Shown here one piece after another: positions 18,907-28,930 of a stretch of 64,000 nt of DNA. Numbering within the stretch: the first letter of the stretch is position 1; the number at the start of each line of letters is the position of its first letter. The position numbers were made by a program, and so were the translations under genes. Below the pieces are notes generated by a model. That model had not been told where the DNA came from and did not search any database. It saw nothing but the letters and a program-made list of their open reading frames with translations. The stretch is from Pseudomonadota bacterium (GTDB lineage Bacteria > Pseudomonadota > Gammaproteobacteria > Ga0077536), in contig JABISZ010000035.1 of assembly GCA_018668255.1 (NCBI GenBank), positions 104,022 to 168,021 on the forward strand, given 5' to 3'.

Positions 18907-19574
18907 TGCACCCCATCAAGTAGAGGAACAAAGCTCACATCATCAATTAATTGCTCAGACACCCCGCTTTCACTGCGCGTAAACAAACGTAGCTTTTGGG
19001 ACCCCGCGATACCTATCGGGATCACTAAACGGCCTCCAATTGCTAATTGGCACAAAAGTTGTTCCGGGACATCAACAGGCGCAGCCGCAACTAAAATTGC
19101 ATCATACTCTGCATTTGCCGCCCAGCCAGAGAAACCATTCCCATACTTCATTCGAATGTTGGTATATTTTAATTGATTTAACCTGTTCTCAGTCTTTACA
19201 AACAAACCTTTTATTCGCTCTACAGAAAAAACTCTTGCGGAGAAATGGCTAAGGACTGCTGCCTGATAGCCACAGCCTGAACCAATATCGAGGACCTTTT
19301 TCATAGGGCCTGAATCAAGCAACAACTCTGTCATGAGAGCCACCGTATAAGGCTGTGAAATCGTCTGTCCATAACCGATAGGTAGCGCGGTGTTCTCGTA
19401 AGCCCGCGAGCCGAGGGCCTCATCAACAAATAGATGACGAGGAATAGTTCTTATGACCTCAAGGACTTGCTCAGAACCAATGCCCATCTCTCTCAGAAGT
19501 TCAACTAACCTATTCCGAGCACGTTGCGAAGTCATCCCTATACCTGCTGAAGAATTCACAAGCTCAACACTCAA
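18903..19574 (-). CDS. pcm: Protein-L-isoaspartate O-methyltransferase
   Basis: Pcm methylates isoaspartyl residues in aged proteins, starting their repair. The 223-residue protein has PIGYGQTISQPY, the SAM motif VLDIGSGCGYQAAVL and a conserved FSVERIKGL. The start given is TTG at 19574, which overlaps the argF stop by four bases (TTGA) like the other junctions in this operon. An ATG at 19535 gives a protein aligning better with the E. coli N-terminus and is a fair alternative. It pairs with nlpD as in other Gammaproteobacteria, but surE is missing. Confidence 0.93.
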   Translation of the reverse strand: MSVELVNSSAGIGMTSQRARNRLVELLREMGIGSEQVLEVIRTIPRHLFVDEALGSRAYENTALPIGYGQTISQPYTVALMTELLLDSGPMKKVLDIGSGCGYQAAVLSHFSARVFSVERIKGLFVKTENRLNQLKYTNIRMKYGNGFSGWAANAEYDAILVAAAPVDVPEQLLCQLAIGGRLVIPIGIAGSQKLRLFTRSESGVSEQLIDDVSFVPLLDGVQ

Positions 19575-20482
19575 ACAGAATTTTTGGAGTTTTGCGCTAT
19601 CAAAAATTCCAATAATGCTTTCTGCATGTGTAGCCTATTTCCTGCCTCTTGCCAAACTAAGGAGTTAGGGTGATCTATGATATCAGCAGCCACCTCTTGC
19701 CCACGATGGGCAGGCAAGCAATGCATAAAGAGTGCATCGGACGCCGCTAGCCCCATGATTTTGGAATCTACTTGGTAGGGCAAGAATGCTTTTTCACGCT
19801 GAATCTTTTCGCTCTCTTGACCCATGCTGACCCAGGAGTCGGTCACCACAAGATCGGCACCGTCCGCAGCAGAACGCGGATCATCGATTAAAGTTATATT
19901 CCGACCTAAAGGAACCGTTGGTTCATAACCAATGGGACTCGCCACCCTAAGATTAAAGCCCATCAGTTCTGCCGCGTTTATATAAGAATTACACATGTTG
20001 TTTCCATCACCTATCCACGCCACAGTAGCTCCTCGAATATCGCCTCTCACCTCAAAGAAGGTTAATATATCGGTTAATACTTGGCATGGATGGTATTGAT
20101 TCGTAAGGCCGTTGATTACGGGTACCGTAGCATACTCAGCGTAGCAATCTACAACGTCTTGCTCGTATGTTCGCACCATAATCACGTCGACCATTTCCGA
20201 TAAGACTCGTGCTGTATCCTCCGGCGGCTCTCCTCTGCCTAGTTGGGAATCAGACGACGACAGAAAAATAGCACTACCACCACCATCAGCCATAGCTGTC
20301 TCGAACGAAACTCGCGTACGAGTCGAGGACTTTTCAAAGATCATAGCCAATGTCTTATGACGTAAAATTGGTGGCCTTACTCCTTGCCTTTTAAGAGTTT
20401 TCAGTTCTAGCGCTCTTTCAAGCATAGTTGCAACTTCATCTCTGCCAAGATCGGCAATGGTCAAAAAATGTCGAGTTTTCAT
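19571..20482 (-). CDS. argF: Ornithine carbamoyltransferase
   Basis: ArgF makes citrulline from ornithine and carbamoyl phosphate in arginine synthesis. The 303-residue protein shows the carbamoyl-phosphate motif SSTRTR near residue 52, HPCQVLTD, and the ornithine-site HCLPAHRGQE near 262-271. Length is standard. It overlaps argD upstream and pcm downstream by four bases each, so the four genes are translated from one message. Confidence 0.96.
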   Translation of the reverse strand: MKTRHFLTIADLGRDEVATMLERALELKTLKRQGVRPPILRHKTLAMIFEKSSTRTRVSFETAMADGGGSAIFLSSSDSQLGRGEPPEDTARVLSEMVDVIMVRTYEQDVVDCYAEYATVPVINGLTNQYHPCQVLTDILTFFEVRGDIRGATVAWIGDGNNMCNSYINAAELMGFNLRVASPIGYEPTVPLGRNITLIDDPRSAADGADLVVTDSWVSMGQESEKIQREKAFLPYQVDSKIMGLAASDALFMHCLPAHRGQEVAADIIDHPNSLVWQEAGNRLHMQKALLEFLIAQNSKNSV

Positions 20483-21687
20483 AACTTTCCTATTTGCTTT
20501 TCGTTTTTACTTAAGAAAAAAACGACTGCTTCCGCAACACCAGCAGCAATAGTTTCAGCAGTTTCATCCGATAAAATTAATGGTGGTAGCAATCTGACAA
20601 CATTCCCAGCTGTTACATTGATTAATAGGCCACGCTCAAAGCAAATATTCACTATTTCAGCGCACGGTCGATCGATAGTGATTCCAAGCATGAGACCTTT
20701 ACCCCGAACCTCAACAACACCGTCCACATCAGAAAGCACATCATTAAGTCGTGTTACCATGAGACGCCCCAGCTTTGCTGCGCGGTCTAGGAGTGAATCC
20801 CGTTGAATTATTTCCAAAACTTTCAACGCTGCGCTACAAGCTAACGGATTTCCCCCAAAAGTTGAGCCATGGGTGCCGGGGGATAAGACTTCACTAGCGG
20901 CGCCTTTCGCTAAACATGCCCCTATAGGGACTCCGTTTCCAAGAGCTTTGGCGACCGTCAACACATCAGGCAGTAGTTTCTCATGTTGGAAAGCAAACCA
21001 TTTCCCCGTTCGCCCTATACCACTTTGCACCTCATCCAGTATTAAAAGTGCATTATTTTCGTCACAAAGTTCTCGTAATCTCGTGAGGTAACCTCGTGAA
21101 GGGATGACAACGCCTCCCTCCCCTTGGATAGGTTCTACCATCAATGCAACACAGTTAGCTTTTTCTAAAGCGGATTTGGCCTCATTAATGTTGCCATACT
21201 CTATGTGCTCGAATCCTCCCAACAAAGGGCTAAAGTTTTCATGCACTTTAGCATTTCCCGTCGCGCTAAGGGCACCCATTGTACGCCCGTGGAAACTACC
21301 ATACATGCAGACTATAGTAGGGTCGCTAATACCCCTTTGATGCCCATATTTACGCGCAATTTTTATTGCTGCTTCATTTGCTTCTGCGCCTGAATTACAG
21401 AAAAAAGCATTGTGCATGCCAGATAATTTAGTCAGATTGTCAGCTAATTCTTCTTGCACCCCAATTCCGTATAAATTTGATGTATGAACAAGTTTGCCCG
21501 CCTGCGTACAAAGCGTCTCCCGAATTTCAGGATGTGCATGACCGAGGCCACATACTGCAATTCCTGACAATGCATCGATGAATTCGCGGCCATCAATACT
21601 ATATAATCTAGAGCCCTCTCCTCGTTCAAATGTGATAGTTGGACGGCCATAATTAGACATTAATGAAGAAGTTGTACTTGTATGCAT
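20479..21687 (-). CDS. argD: Acetylornithine aminotransferase
   Basis: This class III PLP enzyme transfers the amino group to N-acetylglutamate semialdehyde in arginine synthesis. The 402-residue protein contains FFCNSGAEANEAAIK, FHGRTMGALSATG, LDEVQSGIGRTG and the PLP lysine in VAKALGNGVPIGA. The ATG at 21687 has AGGA eight bases upstream. It is the first gene of the argD-argF-pcm-nlpD operon. The chemistry overlaps with succinyldiaminopimelate aminotransferase, so it may serve lysine synthesis as well. Confidence 0.95.
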   Translation of the reverse strand: MHTSTTSSLMSNYGRPTITFERGEGSRLYSIDGREFIDALSGIAVCGLGHAHPEIRETLCTQAGKLVHTSNLYGIGVQEELADNLTKLSGMHNAFFCNSGAEANEAAIKIARKYGHQRGISDPTIVCMYGSFHGRTMGALSATGNAKVHENFSPLLGGFEHIEYGNINEAKSALEKANCVALMVEPIQGEGGVVIPSRGYLTRLRELCDENNALLILDEVQSGIGRTGKWFAFQHEKLLPDVLTVAKALGNGVPIGACLAKGAASEVLSPGTHGSTFGGNPLACSAALKVLEIIQRDSLLDRAAKLGRLMVTRLNDVLSDVDGVVEVRGKGLMLGITIDRPCAEIVNICFERGLLINVTAGNVVRLLPPLILSDETAETIAAGVAEAVVFFLSKNEKQIGKL

Positions 21688-21865
21688 GTAAACATTCCTG
21701 CAGCATGTAATTGGTTAAATACAAGAGCCGTTAGCAACGACCTATATCGTTTTAATAAAAAATTCACGCGTATCCTGTGCCAGTAGCGCAAACATATTAC
21801 TTTGGCCATTCCTCGCTATAATAATATGTAACGCTAGAATTTTCAGCATATTAGCGGAGAACAGT

Positions 21866-23395
21866 TTGGAAACTTTAGAACTGAGTTTGTTTGTTAGCAG
21901 AACTAATGCTATTTGTAAAAATATGGGAGCTGCTCTTAGACGAAGCGCTCTGTCTCCAAATATAACGGATAGACTAGATTTTTCTTGCGCTTTATTTACG
22001 AGCACTGGAGAATTATTCGGCCAAGCTGCCCATATCCCTGTTCATTTAGGCAGTATGGCTTACGCGATGAAAGGCCTCGTTAAAAAATTTGCTTGGGAGC
22101 CAAAGGACGTTGTAATAGTCAATGACCCATTCATGGGAGGAACGCATCTGCCAGATGTTACTGTAATCACCCCCATTTTTGTAGCCGGCTCCTTGGCAGC
22201 CTTTGCCGCTACTAGAGCCCACCATGCTGACATTGGCTGCGATAGCGCAGGTTCTATGCCTTTATCCAGCTCGATACATCAGGAAGGGCTACTCATCTCG
22301 CCATGCTATCTTTCTAAAGGAGGTGTCGCTGTAGAGGAAACCAGAAACCTTCTTGAAAGCAGATTAAAAAACCCACAAAACACCTATGCAGATATCGCGG
22401 CGCAGGTCAGCGCGAATAGTAGAGGCGTCGCAGAATTAAAAAAACTTGCTAGTCGCTATGAGTTATCTGGCTTCAAGGACGCACTGAGGGCGCTGATGCA
22501 ATATGCTAACAAGCTCGCGAAAGCCGCCATAAAGAAAATCCCTAATGGAGTCTATGAGGCATCAGAAGCGCTAGATAATGATGGCTTTTCATCAGAACCT
22601 ATAAAAATAACCGTCTCTGTTCGGGTGTCATCTGACGAGATAACCGTCAATTTTCTTGAAACGTCGTCATCAGTTCAAGGTAATTTAAATTGTCCGATTT
22701 CTGTAACCGCAGCGGCTGTTTATTACGTTTTTTTCTCACTGATGTCTAAAGAAACTCCTGCATGTGCCGGCTCCTTAAAAGTCATAAATATTTCAGCCCC
22801 CCAAGGCTCTCTAGTAAACGCGCAGTTACCCTCTGCAGTGGCTGCCGGCAATGTGGAAACAAGTCAAAGAATAGTTGATGTAATACTTCTAGCACTTTCT
22901 CAAGCTATTCCTCAAAAAATTCCTGCGTCTAGTCAAGGCACCATGAATAACGTGGCTATGGGATCTGCGTCATGGGACTATTATGAAACGATAGCCGGAG
23001 GCACTGGCGCACATGCCGCAGGGAGAGGTCTGGATGGGAAGCAGTCGCACATGACCAATACCTTAAATACATCAGTTGAAATAATGGAGAAGAATTACCC
23101 CCTCATTATCAAACGTTATGCACTCCGCACAGAGTCCGGAGGGAAAGGCCTTCATCATGGGGGCGAAGGTTTAATAAGAGAATATCAAATTCTCGAACCG
23201 ACTAAGGTAACTCTGCTAACGGAGAGACGTATCCTACCTCCCACTGGACATTTCTATGGTGGGAATGGCTCCTTGGGGATCAATAAGCTCAATGGAGAAA
23301 TAATCGAAGGGAAAGTTGCGCTTGAGTTAAAGAAAAATGATGTTTTACGCATTGAGACGCCTGGAGGAGCTGGTTGGGGGGCAATGTCACCTTAA
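21866..23395 (+). CDS. Hydantoinase B/oxoprolinase family protein, solitary
   Basis: The 509-residue protein belongs to the HyuB family (N-methylhydantoinase B, 5-oxoprolinase C-terminal half, acetone carboxylase alpha). Evidence is the N-terminal DFSCALFTSTGELFGQAAHIPVHLGSM-like region, the VNDPFMGGTHLPDVT segment and the late RTESGGKG and GEGLIREY motifs. HyuB normally works with an ATP-binding HyuA subunit to open cyclic amides. No hyuA is present on either side here. The start is a TTG at 21866 with GGAG upstream. It is divergent from argD and stands alone, so its partner must be elsewhere or its role differs. Confidence 0.88.
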   Translation: METLELSLFVSRTNAICKNMGAALRRSALSPNITDRLDFSCALFTSTGELFGQAAHIPVHLGSMAYAMKGLVKKFAWEPKDVVIVNDPFMGGTHLPDVTVITPIFVAGSLAAFAATRAHHADIGCDSAGSMPLSSSIHQEGLLISPCYLSKGGVAVEETRNLLESRLKNPQNTYADIAAQVSANSRGVAELKKLASRYELSGFKDALRALMQYANKLAKAAIKKIPNGVYEASEALDNDGFSSEPIKITVSVRVSSDEITVNFLETSSSVQGNLNCPISVTAAAVYYVFFSLMSKETPACAGSLKVINISAPQGSLVNAQLPSAVAAGNVETSQRIVDVILLALSQAIPQKIPASSQGTMNNVAMGSASWDYYETIAGGTGAHAAGRGLDGKQSHMTNTLNTSVEIMEKNYPLIIKRYALRTESGGKGLHHGGEGLIREYQILEPTKVTLLTERRILPPTGHFYGGNGSLGINKLNGEIIEGKVALELKKNDVLRIETPGGAGWGAMSP

Positions 23396-23471
23396 AAACA
23401 CCTAGATGTTTTATTTTACGGCCATACAAACTAAACTGTGCGCAAAGACTGGAACACCGAAAGGATAAGAT

Positions 23472-23801
23472 ATGGATATCATGGCGCAGATAAAAGATAT
23501 AGTTGAAACCAATCCGGTAGTGCTTTTCATGAAAGGTTCTCCCCAATTCCCACAGTGCGGGTTCTCAGCTCGCACAGTTGATGCTCTTAAAGCGTGTGAC
23601 GCCGAGTTTCATCATGTTGACGTATATGCCGAGCCGGAAATACGACAAAATCTTCCAGCCTACTCCGAATGGCCGACATTTCCTCAACTTTTTGTAAATG
23701 GTGAGCTGTTAGGTGGCTGTGACATAGTCATGGGGATGTTCCAGAGTGGAGATTTAAAAAACATCGTCGCTGAAGCATTAGTAGGTGATGCAGAAGAATA
23801 A
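23472..23801 (+). CDS. grxD: Monothiol glutaredoxin Grx4
   Basis: This 109-residue protein has the monothiol active site CGFS (PQCGFSARTV, near residue 32) and the WPTFPQLFVNGELLGGCDIV glutathione and Fe-S binding region. Members of this family carry [2Fe-2S] clusters and deliver or sense iron-sulfur clusters. The ATG at 23472 lies after a purine-rich AAGGATAAG stretch. It is transcribed alone, convergent with dnaQ. Confidence 0.96.
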   Translation: MDIMAQIKDIVETNPVVLFMKGSPQFPQCGFSARTVDALKACDAEFHHVDVYAEPEIRQNLPAYSEWPTFPQLFVNGELLGGCDIVMGMFQSGDLKNIVAEALVGDAEE

Positions 23802-23861
23802 AGTCAGCTGTTCATGTCAGTTTGGATAGCGAGTTCTGAGACCGAAGCAAACGGCATCCTC

Positions 23862-24566
23862 CTACTTCCATATAGGTAGGGTGGCACCAAAGTCCTTCAT
23901 CGTCTCTAACATCTTGTTATGCGATGAGAGATTCTCTTCAGAGACCTGACCTGAAACCAAGCTTAAATCTCTCAGGCAAACCCCATCTTTAACTAGTGTC
24001 GGCTCTGGACTAGCGGAGCCTGAGACTGAATCAAGGCTTAAAGAAGCCTGGCCTCCAGTCATGTACAAGTAAACTTCGGCCAGCAACTCCGCATCTAGCA
24101 ACGCGCCATGGAGTTGACGGTGTGCATTGGATACTTGGTATCGTTTGCACAAAGCATCGAGGCTGTTTCTTTGCCCCGGGTGCAGATTCCTCGCATAATC
24201 AAGCGAGTCAAAAATCTCGCAGCGGGCGCCCATAAGAGCTGGTGTCGGCTTAAGTCGCTCCAATTCAGAATCAAGAAAACCTATGTCGAAAGATGCGTTA
24301 TGGATTATTAACTGAGAATCGTCAACAAAGGCAAGGAACTCTTCCGCAATCTGAGAAAATTCAGGCTTTTTAGAAAGATCGTCCTGAGTCAATCCATGAA
24401 CCTCAGATGCTCCCTCGTCTATTTCTCTGAGAGGATTAATATACTGTTGATAATACCGACCCGTGATTCGACGATTGATTAGTTCAACGCAACCAATTTC
24501 AATTATCCTATGTCCATCTGCTGGGTTTAGCCCTGTTGTTTCCGTGTCTAATATAATTTGCCTCAT
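23862..24566 (-). CDS. dnaQ: DNA polymerase III epsilon subunit
   Basis: DnaQ is the 3'-5' proofreading exonuclease of the replicative polymerase. The 234-residue protein shows the three DEDDh motifs: DTETTGLNP (Exo I, residues 7-15), IIHNASFDIGFLDSEL (Exo II) and HGALLDAELLAEVYL with the catalytic His and Asp (Exo III). The C-terminal tail probably holds the alpha-subunit binding segment. It follows rnhA, 14 bases downstream. In E. coli the two genes are divergent neighbours; here they are co-directional. Confidence 0.95.
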   Translation of the reverse strand: MRQIILDTETTGLNPADGHRIIEIGCVELINRRITGRYYQQYINPLREIDEGASEVHGLTQDDLSKKPEFSQIAEEFLAFVDDSQLIIHNASFDIGFLDSELERLKPTPALMGARCEIFDSLDYARNLHPGQRNSLDALCKRYQVSNAHRQLHGALLDAELLAEVYLYMTGGQASLSLDSVSGSASPEPTLVKDGVCLRDLSLVSGQVSEENLSSHNKMLETMKDFGATLPIWK

Positions 24567-24580
24567 AAATAATCTGCAGC

Positions 24581-25021
24581 CTAATTTTCTTCGTCTATTG
24601 CTGACGTCGCCAGCATGTCCGCTATCTCATTGCCTTCATTCCCAGAATGGCCTCGAACCCAAGACCAACGAACCGTATGATTTGCACACAGAGAATCTAA
24701 TTCTTTCCACAAGTCCGCGTTCTTCACGTCTTGCCTGCTAGCGGTCTTCCATTTACGTTTTTTCCAATTCGAGATCCACACCGTGATCCCCTGCTTCACA
24801 TAGGTGGAGTCAGTAAAAATATGTACATTTTGTGGACCCTTGAGAGCCTGTAACCCTCTTATCGCCGCAGTCAGTTCCATTCTATTATTGGTTGTCTGTT
24901 CCACATAACCATTAAGTCTTTTCTCATTCTTGTCATGACGAAGGAGTGCACCCCACCCACCAGGACCAGGGTTGCCGCGACAAGCACCATCGGTATACAT
25001 GACAATTTCACTCTTACTCAT
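24581..25021 (-). CDS. rnhA: Ribonuclease HI
   Basis: RNase HI cuts RNA in RNA-DNA hybrids. The 146-residue protein carries all four catalytic acids: Asp in [12 protein letters not shown], Glu in [10 protein letters not shown], Asp in [11 protein letters not shown] and Asp in NEIADMLA, plus the conserved His in RGHSGN. Length matches E. coli (155) closely. It is the first gene of an rnhA-dnaQ pair, divergent from mltD across a 218-base gap. Confidence 0.96.
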   Translation of the reverse strand: MSKSEIVMYTDGACRGNPGPGGWGALLRHDKNEKRLNGYVEQTTNNRMELTAAIRGLQALKGPQNVHIFTDSTYVKQGITVWISNWKKRKWKTASRQDVKNADLWKELDSLCANHTVRWSWVRGHSGNEGNEIADMLATSAIDEEN

Positions 25022-25239
25022 AAATTAAAATTATAGATGCCTGAAGCATCATATGCTAACAACTTCTTTACATGAATTTGATAAAGACGAAGCGTTGACA
25101 TCAAAATCTCTTAAAAGCAAGATTTAACCTACTGAGTTTCATTTACCATGAAATAAATACTTGGTCTTCTGGGTACCTAAAGCTTGACGAGCATTCAGTA
25201 CCTTTCTAGCATGTGGTCAAGTAAATTTAACGGACGAAC

Positions 25240-26745
25240 ATGCGCACTAATCTCTTACTCAAGTTTATATGGATGCTATGCATACCTTGTGCCGTCTGGG
25301 CTCTAGATAGCGAACCCTTGATCGAAACAAAAAGAAACGTCCCTGATAGCGATATTTTCGATCCAATGATAGCGCCGACTAGACTGACTAATCCAAATAT
25401 AAATCAGGAGCAGCAGACCAAAGAAGAAACTCTTTGGGAATATATCGGTCGGAACGTAACAATATCAACAGACTACAAGAAGACAAAAATAGTGCCCCTC
25501 AACCACTACAAAGGACCCTTGAAAAACATAACTCTCGCCTCTGAAAGAGCCGCGTTATATCTTCCTCACATAATAAGTGAGATAGAAAAGAGGAATCTTC
25601 CTATAGAGTTGGCTTTAGTACCAGTCGTTGAAAGTGGGTACAGACCAGATGCGATGTCCCCTTCAGGGGCGACAGGTCTGTGGCAACTAATGGCCGCGAC
25701 AGGTAACCGACTCGAACTTCATCAATCTAAATGGTATGACGGCAGGCGTGACATCAAAGCCAGCACACAAGCCGCGCTAACTTATTTCGAACAGCTTCGC
25801 GAAAGATTTCATGGAGATTGGAAACTGATTTTCGCCGCCTACCACTCGGGAGAGAGGACAATAGAACGGGCAATAGAAAGAAATCTTACCGAAGGGCTAG
25901 GCGTCGATTTCTACTCTTTAAGGCTGCCAACGCTCACGGAAGCTTACGTGCCAAAATTACTTGCGCTTATAGAAATAGTGTCTAACCCGAAACTATACGG
26001 CGTAACATTACATACAAGCCAAGTGGAAACGCCATTTACCGGAATCGACGTGGGTAGTGGCATCGATTTAAATAGAGTTATAGCATGGGCTGGCATGACT
26101 TCGTCCGATTTTGACCAGTTAAATCCAGCCTTTCTCAAGCGCCTTACAATCGAGGGTCCGTCAACGGAAATCCTAGTCTTTCCGGAGTCCGCAGAGCGTG
26201 TTAGAGCTAGCCTTTCTCAAATCGATAGTTCCGTGCGATATCAACCTAGAATACGACGCGTCGCTGCCAGAGAGACTCTTTCAGAAATTTCTGAGCAAAC
26301 AGGCGTTTCTGTTAAAAAAATAAAACAATTCAATTCTTTAAGAACAAATCACTTACGAATAGGGCAAAGACTCCTGATCCCAATGCCTCGCGTCCCAAAA
26401 CGAATAAACGATGATACTTTGTTAAAACGTTTACTAACGACAGAGCATGTAGTGAAGCTCAACGATACGTTGTGGGATCTGGCATCGTATTACAAGACTA
26501 CCGTAAAAGCGATTCAAGGAATCAACGGTCTAAGTGATACTAATAGTTTAGCAATCGGTCAAAAGTTAATTCTTCCTACTAGAGAAATTAACTCTAGTAA
26601 AGTGAGCCACTATATAGTGCAGAAAAACGACACTTTGTGGCTTATATCTAAGCGCTTTGGAGTGACGGTTCAACAGATTGTCTCGCGGAATAAACTAAAC
26701 CAGACGAAAAATATTGTGCCCGGTCAACGGCTACAACTGCGTTAG
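25240..26745 (+). CDS. mltD: Membrane-bound lytic murein transglycosylase D
   Basis: MltD cleaves peptidoglycan between MurNAc and GlcNAc, forming anhydro ends. The 501-residue protein has a signal peptide (LLLKFIWMLCIPCAVWA), a goose-type/SLT domain with the catalytic Glu near residue 131 (VVESGYRPDAMSPSGATGLW) and three C-terminal LysM domains (around residues 335-385, 400-447 and 452-500). No lipobox cysteine follows the signal, unlike E. coli MltD, so it may be periplasmic. It lies opposite rnhA-dnaQ as in related genomes, and aas follows within a few bases. Confidence 0.93.
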   Translation: MRTNLLLKFIWMLCIPCAVWALDSEPLIETKRNVPDSDIFDPMIAPTRLTNPNINQEQQTKEETLWEYIGRNVTISTDYKKTKIVPLNHYKGPLKNITLASERAALYLPHIISEIEKRNLPIELALVPVVESGYRPDAMSPSGATGLWQLMAATGNRLELHQSKWYDGRRDIKASTQAALTYFEQLRERFHGDWKLIFAAYHSGERTIERAIERNLTEGLGVDFYSLRLPTLTEAYVPKLLALIEIVSNPKLYGVTLHTSQVETPFTGIDVGSGIDLNRVIAWAGMTSSDFDQLNPAFLKRLTIEGPSTEILVFPESAERVRASLSQIDSSVRYQPRIRRVAARETLSEISEQTGVSVKKIKQFNSLRTNHLRIGQRLLIPMPRVPKRINDDTLLKRLLTTEHVVKLNDTLWDLASYYKTTVKAIQGINGLSDTNSLAIGQKLILPTREINSSKVSHYIVQKNDTLWLISKRFGVTVQQIVSRNKLNQTKNIVPGQRLQLR

Positions 26746-26774
26746 AAAGACAGGCATTGGTTAAAATAAAAAGT

Positions 26775-28928
26775 ATGAATTTATTCGTCAAACAGTTGGT
26801 AAAATTAGTTCTCAAATACGCTTTTCGTGTCGAAGTGTATGGGCTTGCGAACTACACGGAGAAGCGCGAAGGCACATTAATCATTAGTAATCATTTGTCC
26901 CTGTTAGATGGGATCTTTCTGCATTTCTTCTTGCCTGGAGACTCAGTTTTTCTAGTAAACCGTCTCACAGCTGAATGTTGGTATTTCAAGCCATTTCTAT
27001 TCTTTGTTAAGTTATTGAAGGTAGATGACGGGAAACCCATCGCATTGAAAACGGCAGTATCTGTGCTAGAAAAAGGCGATAAAATAATAGTGTTCCCTGA
27101 AGGGCGAGTCTCAACTCTTGGTATCCCAATGAAAATTTACCCAGGAACCGCTTTTATTGCGGATAAAGCGAATGCGGCCATATTACCCGTTGCTATAGAA
27201 GGGCTACAATACTCGTTTTTTTCATACCAAAGACATAAGCTGAAACGCCGGTTTTTTCCGAAAGTGACGCTTTCTATTTTACCGAGCCAGAAGCTAGCAC
27301 TAACAGAGCTAGCTCCTAAGCCAAGGCGAGCACAAGCGACAGCTTCACTTAGCAAGATGATGCATGAAGCGAATTTCGAAACTATTTATTCTGAAAAAAA
27401 GAAATTGTTTGAAGCTGCAATCCATGCCTCAAAGCGCCACGGGATATTCAAGCGAGTACTTTCCGATGCGTCCGGAGCCAATCTAACATATCAATCATTA
27501 TTTGCGCGTAGTTTTATACTCGGAAAACATATCTCTAATGTAACCGGTTGTCATGAGAATACAATTGGCATCCTTCTTCCAAATACGACAGCAGCAGCAA
27601 TCACTTTTTTTGCTACTCAATATGCTGGCAAAAGAAGCGCACTTCTTAATTTCACAGCTGGACTAGACGGTTTGAGTGCGGCTTGTACGCTGGGAGGAAT
27701 AACTACTGTTATTACCTCCAAAAAATTTGTAGAAATTGCTAATCTATCCAACACTATAAAAGCCCTAAGTTCGCGGATCCATTTCATTTTTTTGGAGGAT
27801 CTCAGAGAACAGATAACCACCTTAGACAAAATAACTGGCTATTGGAAATCATTTTCCCCAATCGCTGCCTGCCGAAAAAGCAACGGGAGCCAAACCTCGA
27901 GCGACTGCGCCGTCATCTTATTCACATCAGGCTCAGAGGGCACTCCTAAAGGCGTTGCGTTATCTCATCAAAATATTTTAAGCAACTATGCGCAAGTGCA
28001 ATCACTGGTCGATCTCAATCATACAGACAAGATTCTCAACGTGCTGCCGATTTTCCATGCATTTGGTTTACTTGGCGGCTTTCTCTTGCCGTTATTTAAG
28101 GGAACGGAATCTCTACAGTATCCCAGCCCATTGCACTATCGAAAAATCCCAGAAATATGCTACGCCGAAAATATCACCTGTCTACTTGGTACTAACACTT
28201 TTCTCAGCAATTACGCTAAATATGCGCATTCTTTAGATTTCTACAAGCTACGGTATGTTTTGTCCGGCGCTGAAAAGCTCACAGAATCGACTAGGAACAC
28301 TTGGATTAACAAATTTGGAATATCTATCTTTGAGGGCTATGGAGTAACAGAGGCTAGTCCCGCACTAGCTATCAACCATCCTAGCAGCCATCAGGCAGGA
28401 ACTGTCGGACAGATGCTTACCAGAATCGAATCTCGCATCACGCCCGTAGATGGTCTTCTCCGGGGCGGACTCCTTTCTGTGAAAGGCCCTAACATAATGA
28501 TGGGTTACCTTGACCATCAGGGAACTGTTACCCCTCCATCAGGCATAATTGGACTAGGTTGGTATGATACCGGCGATATCATAGAGATTAACTCGGATGG
28601 CTACATAACAATATTGGGACGTGCTAAGCGCTTCGCAAAAATTGGAGGCGAAATGGTCTCACTTGCCTCTATTGAGCAAACAGTAGCTGCTAGGTGGCCT
28701 GAAGGCGAACATGCCGCAGAAAACATCTTCGATCAGGAAAAAGGCGAACAAGTCGTCCTGGTTACGACAAACGAAGAGGTGTCCCGAACAGGGATCGCAT
28801 CAGCTATGAAAGATGCAGGGAAACCAAATTTAATGGTGCCCAAAAGAGTCGTTCTTATTAAAGAAATTCCGTACCTAGGCACGGGGAAAATTGATCATGC
28901 AACTATAAAGAAAAAAATATTACTTTAA
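26775..28928 (+). CDS. aas: Bifunctional acyltransferase/acyl-ACP synthetase Aas
   Basis: Aas recycles lysophosphatidylethanolamine by activating a fatty acid on ACP and transferring it to the lysolipid. The 717-residue protein has an N-terminal PlsC domain with HLSLLD (HX4D, about residues 40-45) and FPEGR. A C-terminal AMP-binding domain follows, with LFTSGSEGTPKG, WYDTGDI and a final lysine in GTGKIDH. It follows the E. coli Aas sequence along the whole length. Neither the ATG at 26775 nor an in-frame TTG at 26757 has a good ribosome-binding site; the ATG is chosen. It follows mltD within 30 bases. Confidence 0.93.
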   Translation: MNLFVKQLVKLVLKYAFRVEVYGLANYTEKREGTLIISNHLSLLDGIFLHFFLPGDSVFLVNRLTAECWYFKPFLFFVKLLKVDDGKPIALKTAVSVLEKGDKIIVFPEGRVSTLGIPMKIYPGTAFIADKANAAILPVAIEGLQYSFFSYQRHKLKRRFFPKVTLSILPSQKLALTELAPKPRRAQATASLSKMMHEANFETIYSEKKKLFEAAIHASKRHGIFKRVLSDASGANLTYQSLFARSFILGKHISNVTGCHENTIGILLPNTTAAAITFFATQYAGKRSALLNFTAGLDGLSAACTLGGITTVITSKKFVEIANLSNTIKALSSRIHFIFLEDLREQITTLDKITGYWKSFSPIAACRKSNGSQTSSDCAVILFTSGSEGTPKGVALSHQNILSNYAQVQSLVDLNHTDKILNVLPIFHAFGLLGGFLLPLFKGTESLQYPSPLHYRKIPEICYAENITCLLGTNTFLSNYAKYAHSLDFYKLRYVLSGAEKLTESTRNTWINKFGISIFEGYGVTEASPALAINHPSSHQAGTVGQMLTRIESRITPVDGLLRGGLLSVKGPNIMMGYLDHQGTVTPPSGIIGLGWYDTGDIIEINSDGYITILGRAKRFAKIGGEMVSLASIEQTVAARWPEGEHAAENIFDQEKGEQVVLVTTNEEVSRTGIASAMKDAGKPNLMVPKRVVLIKEIPYLGTGKIDHATIKKKILL

Positions 28929-28930
28929 CT

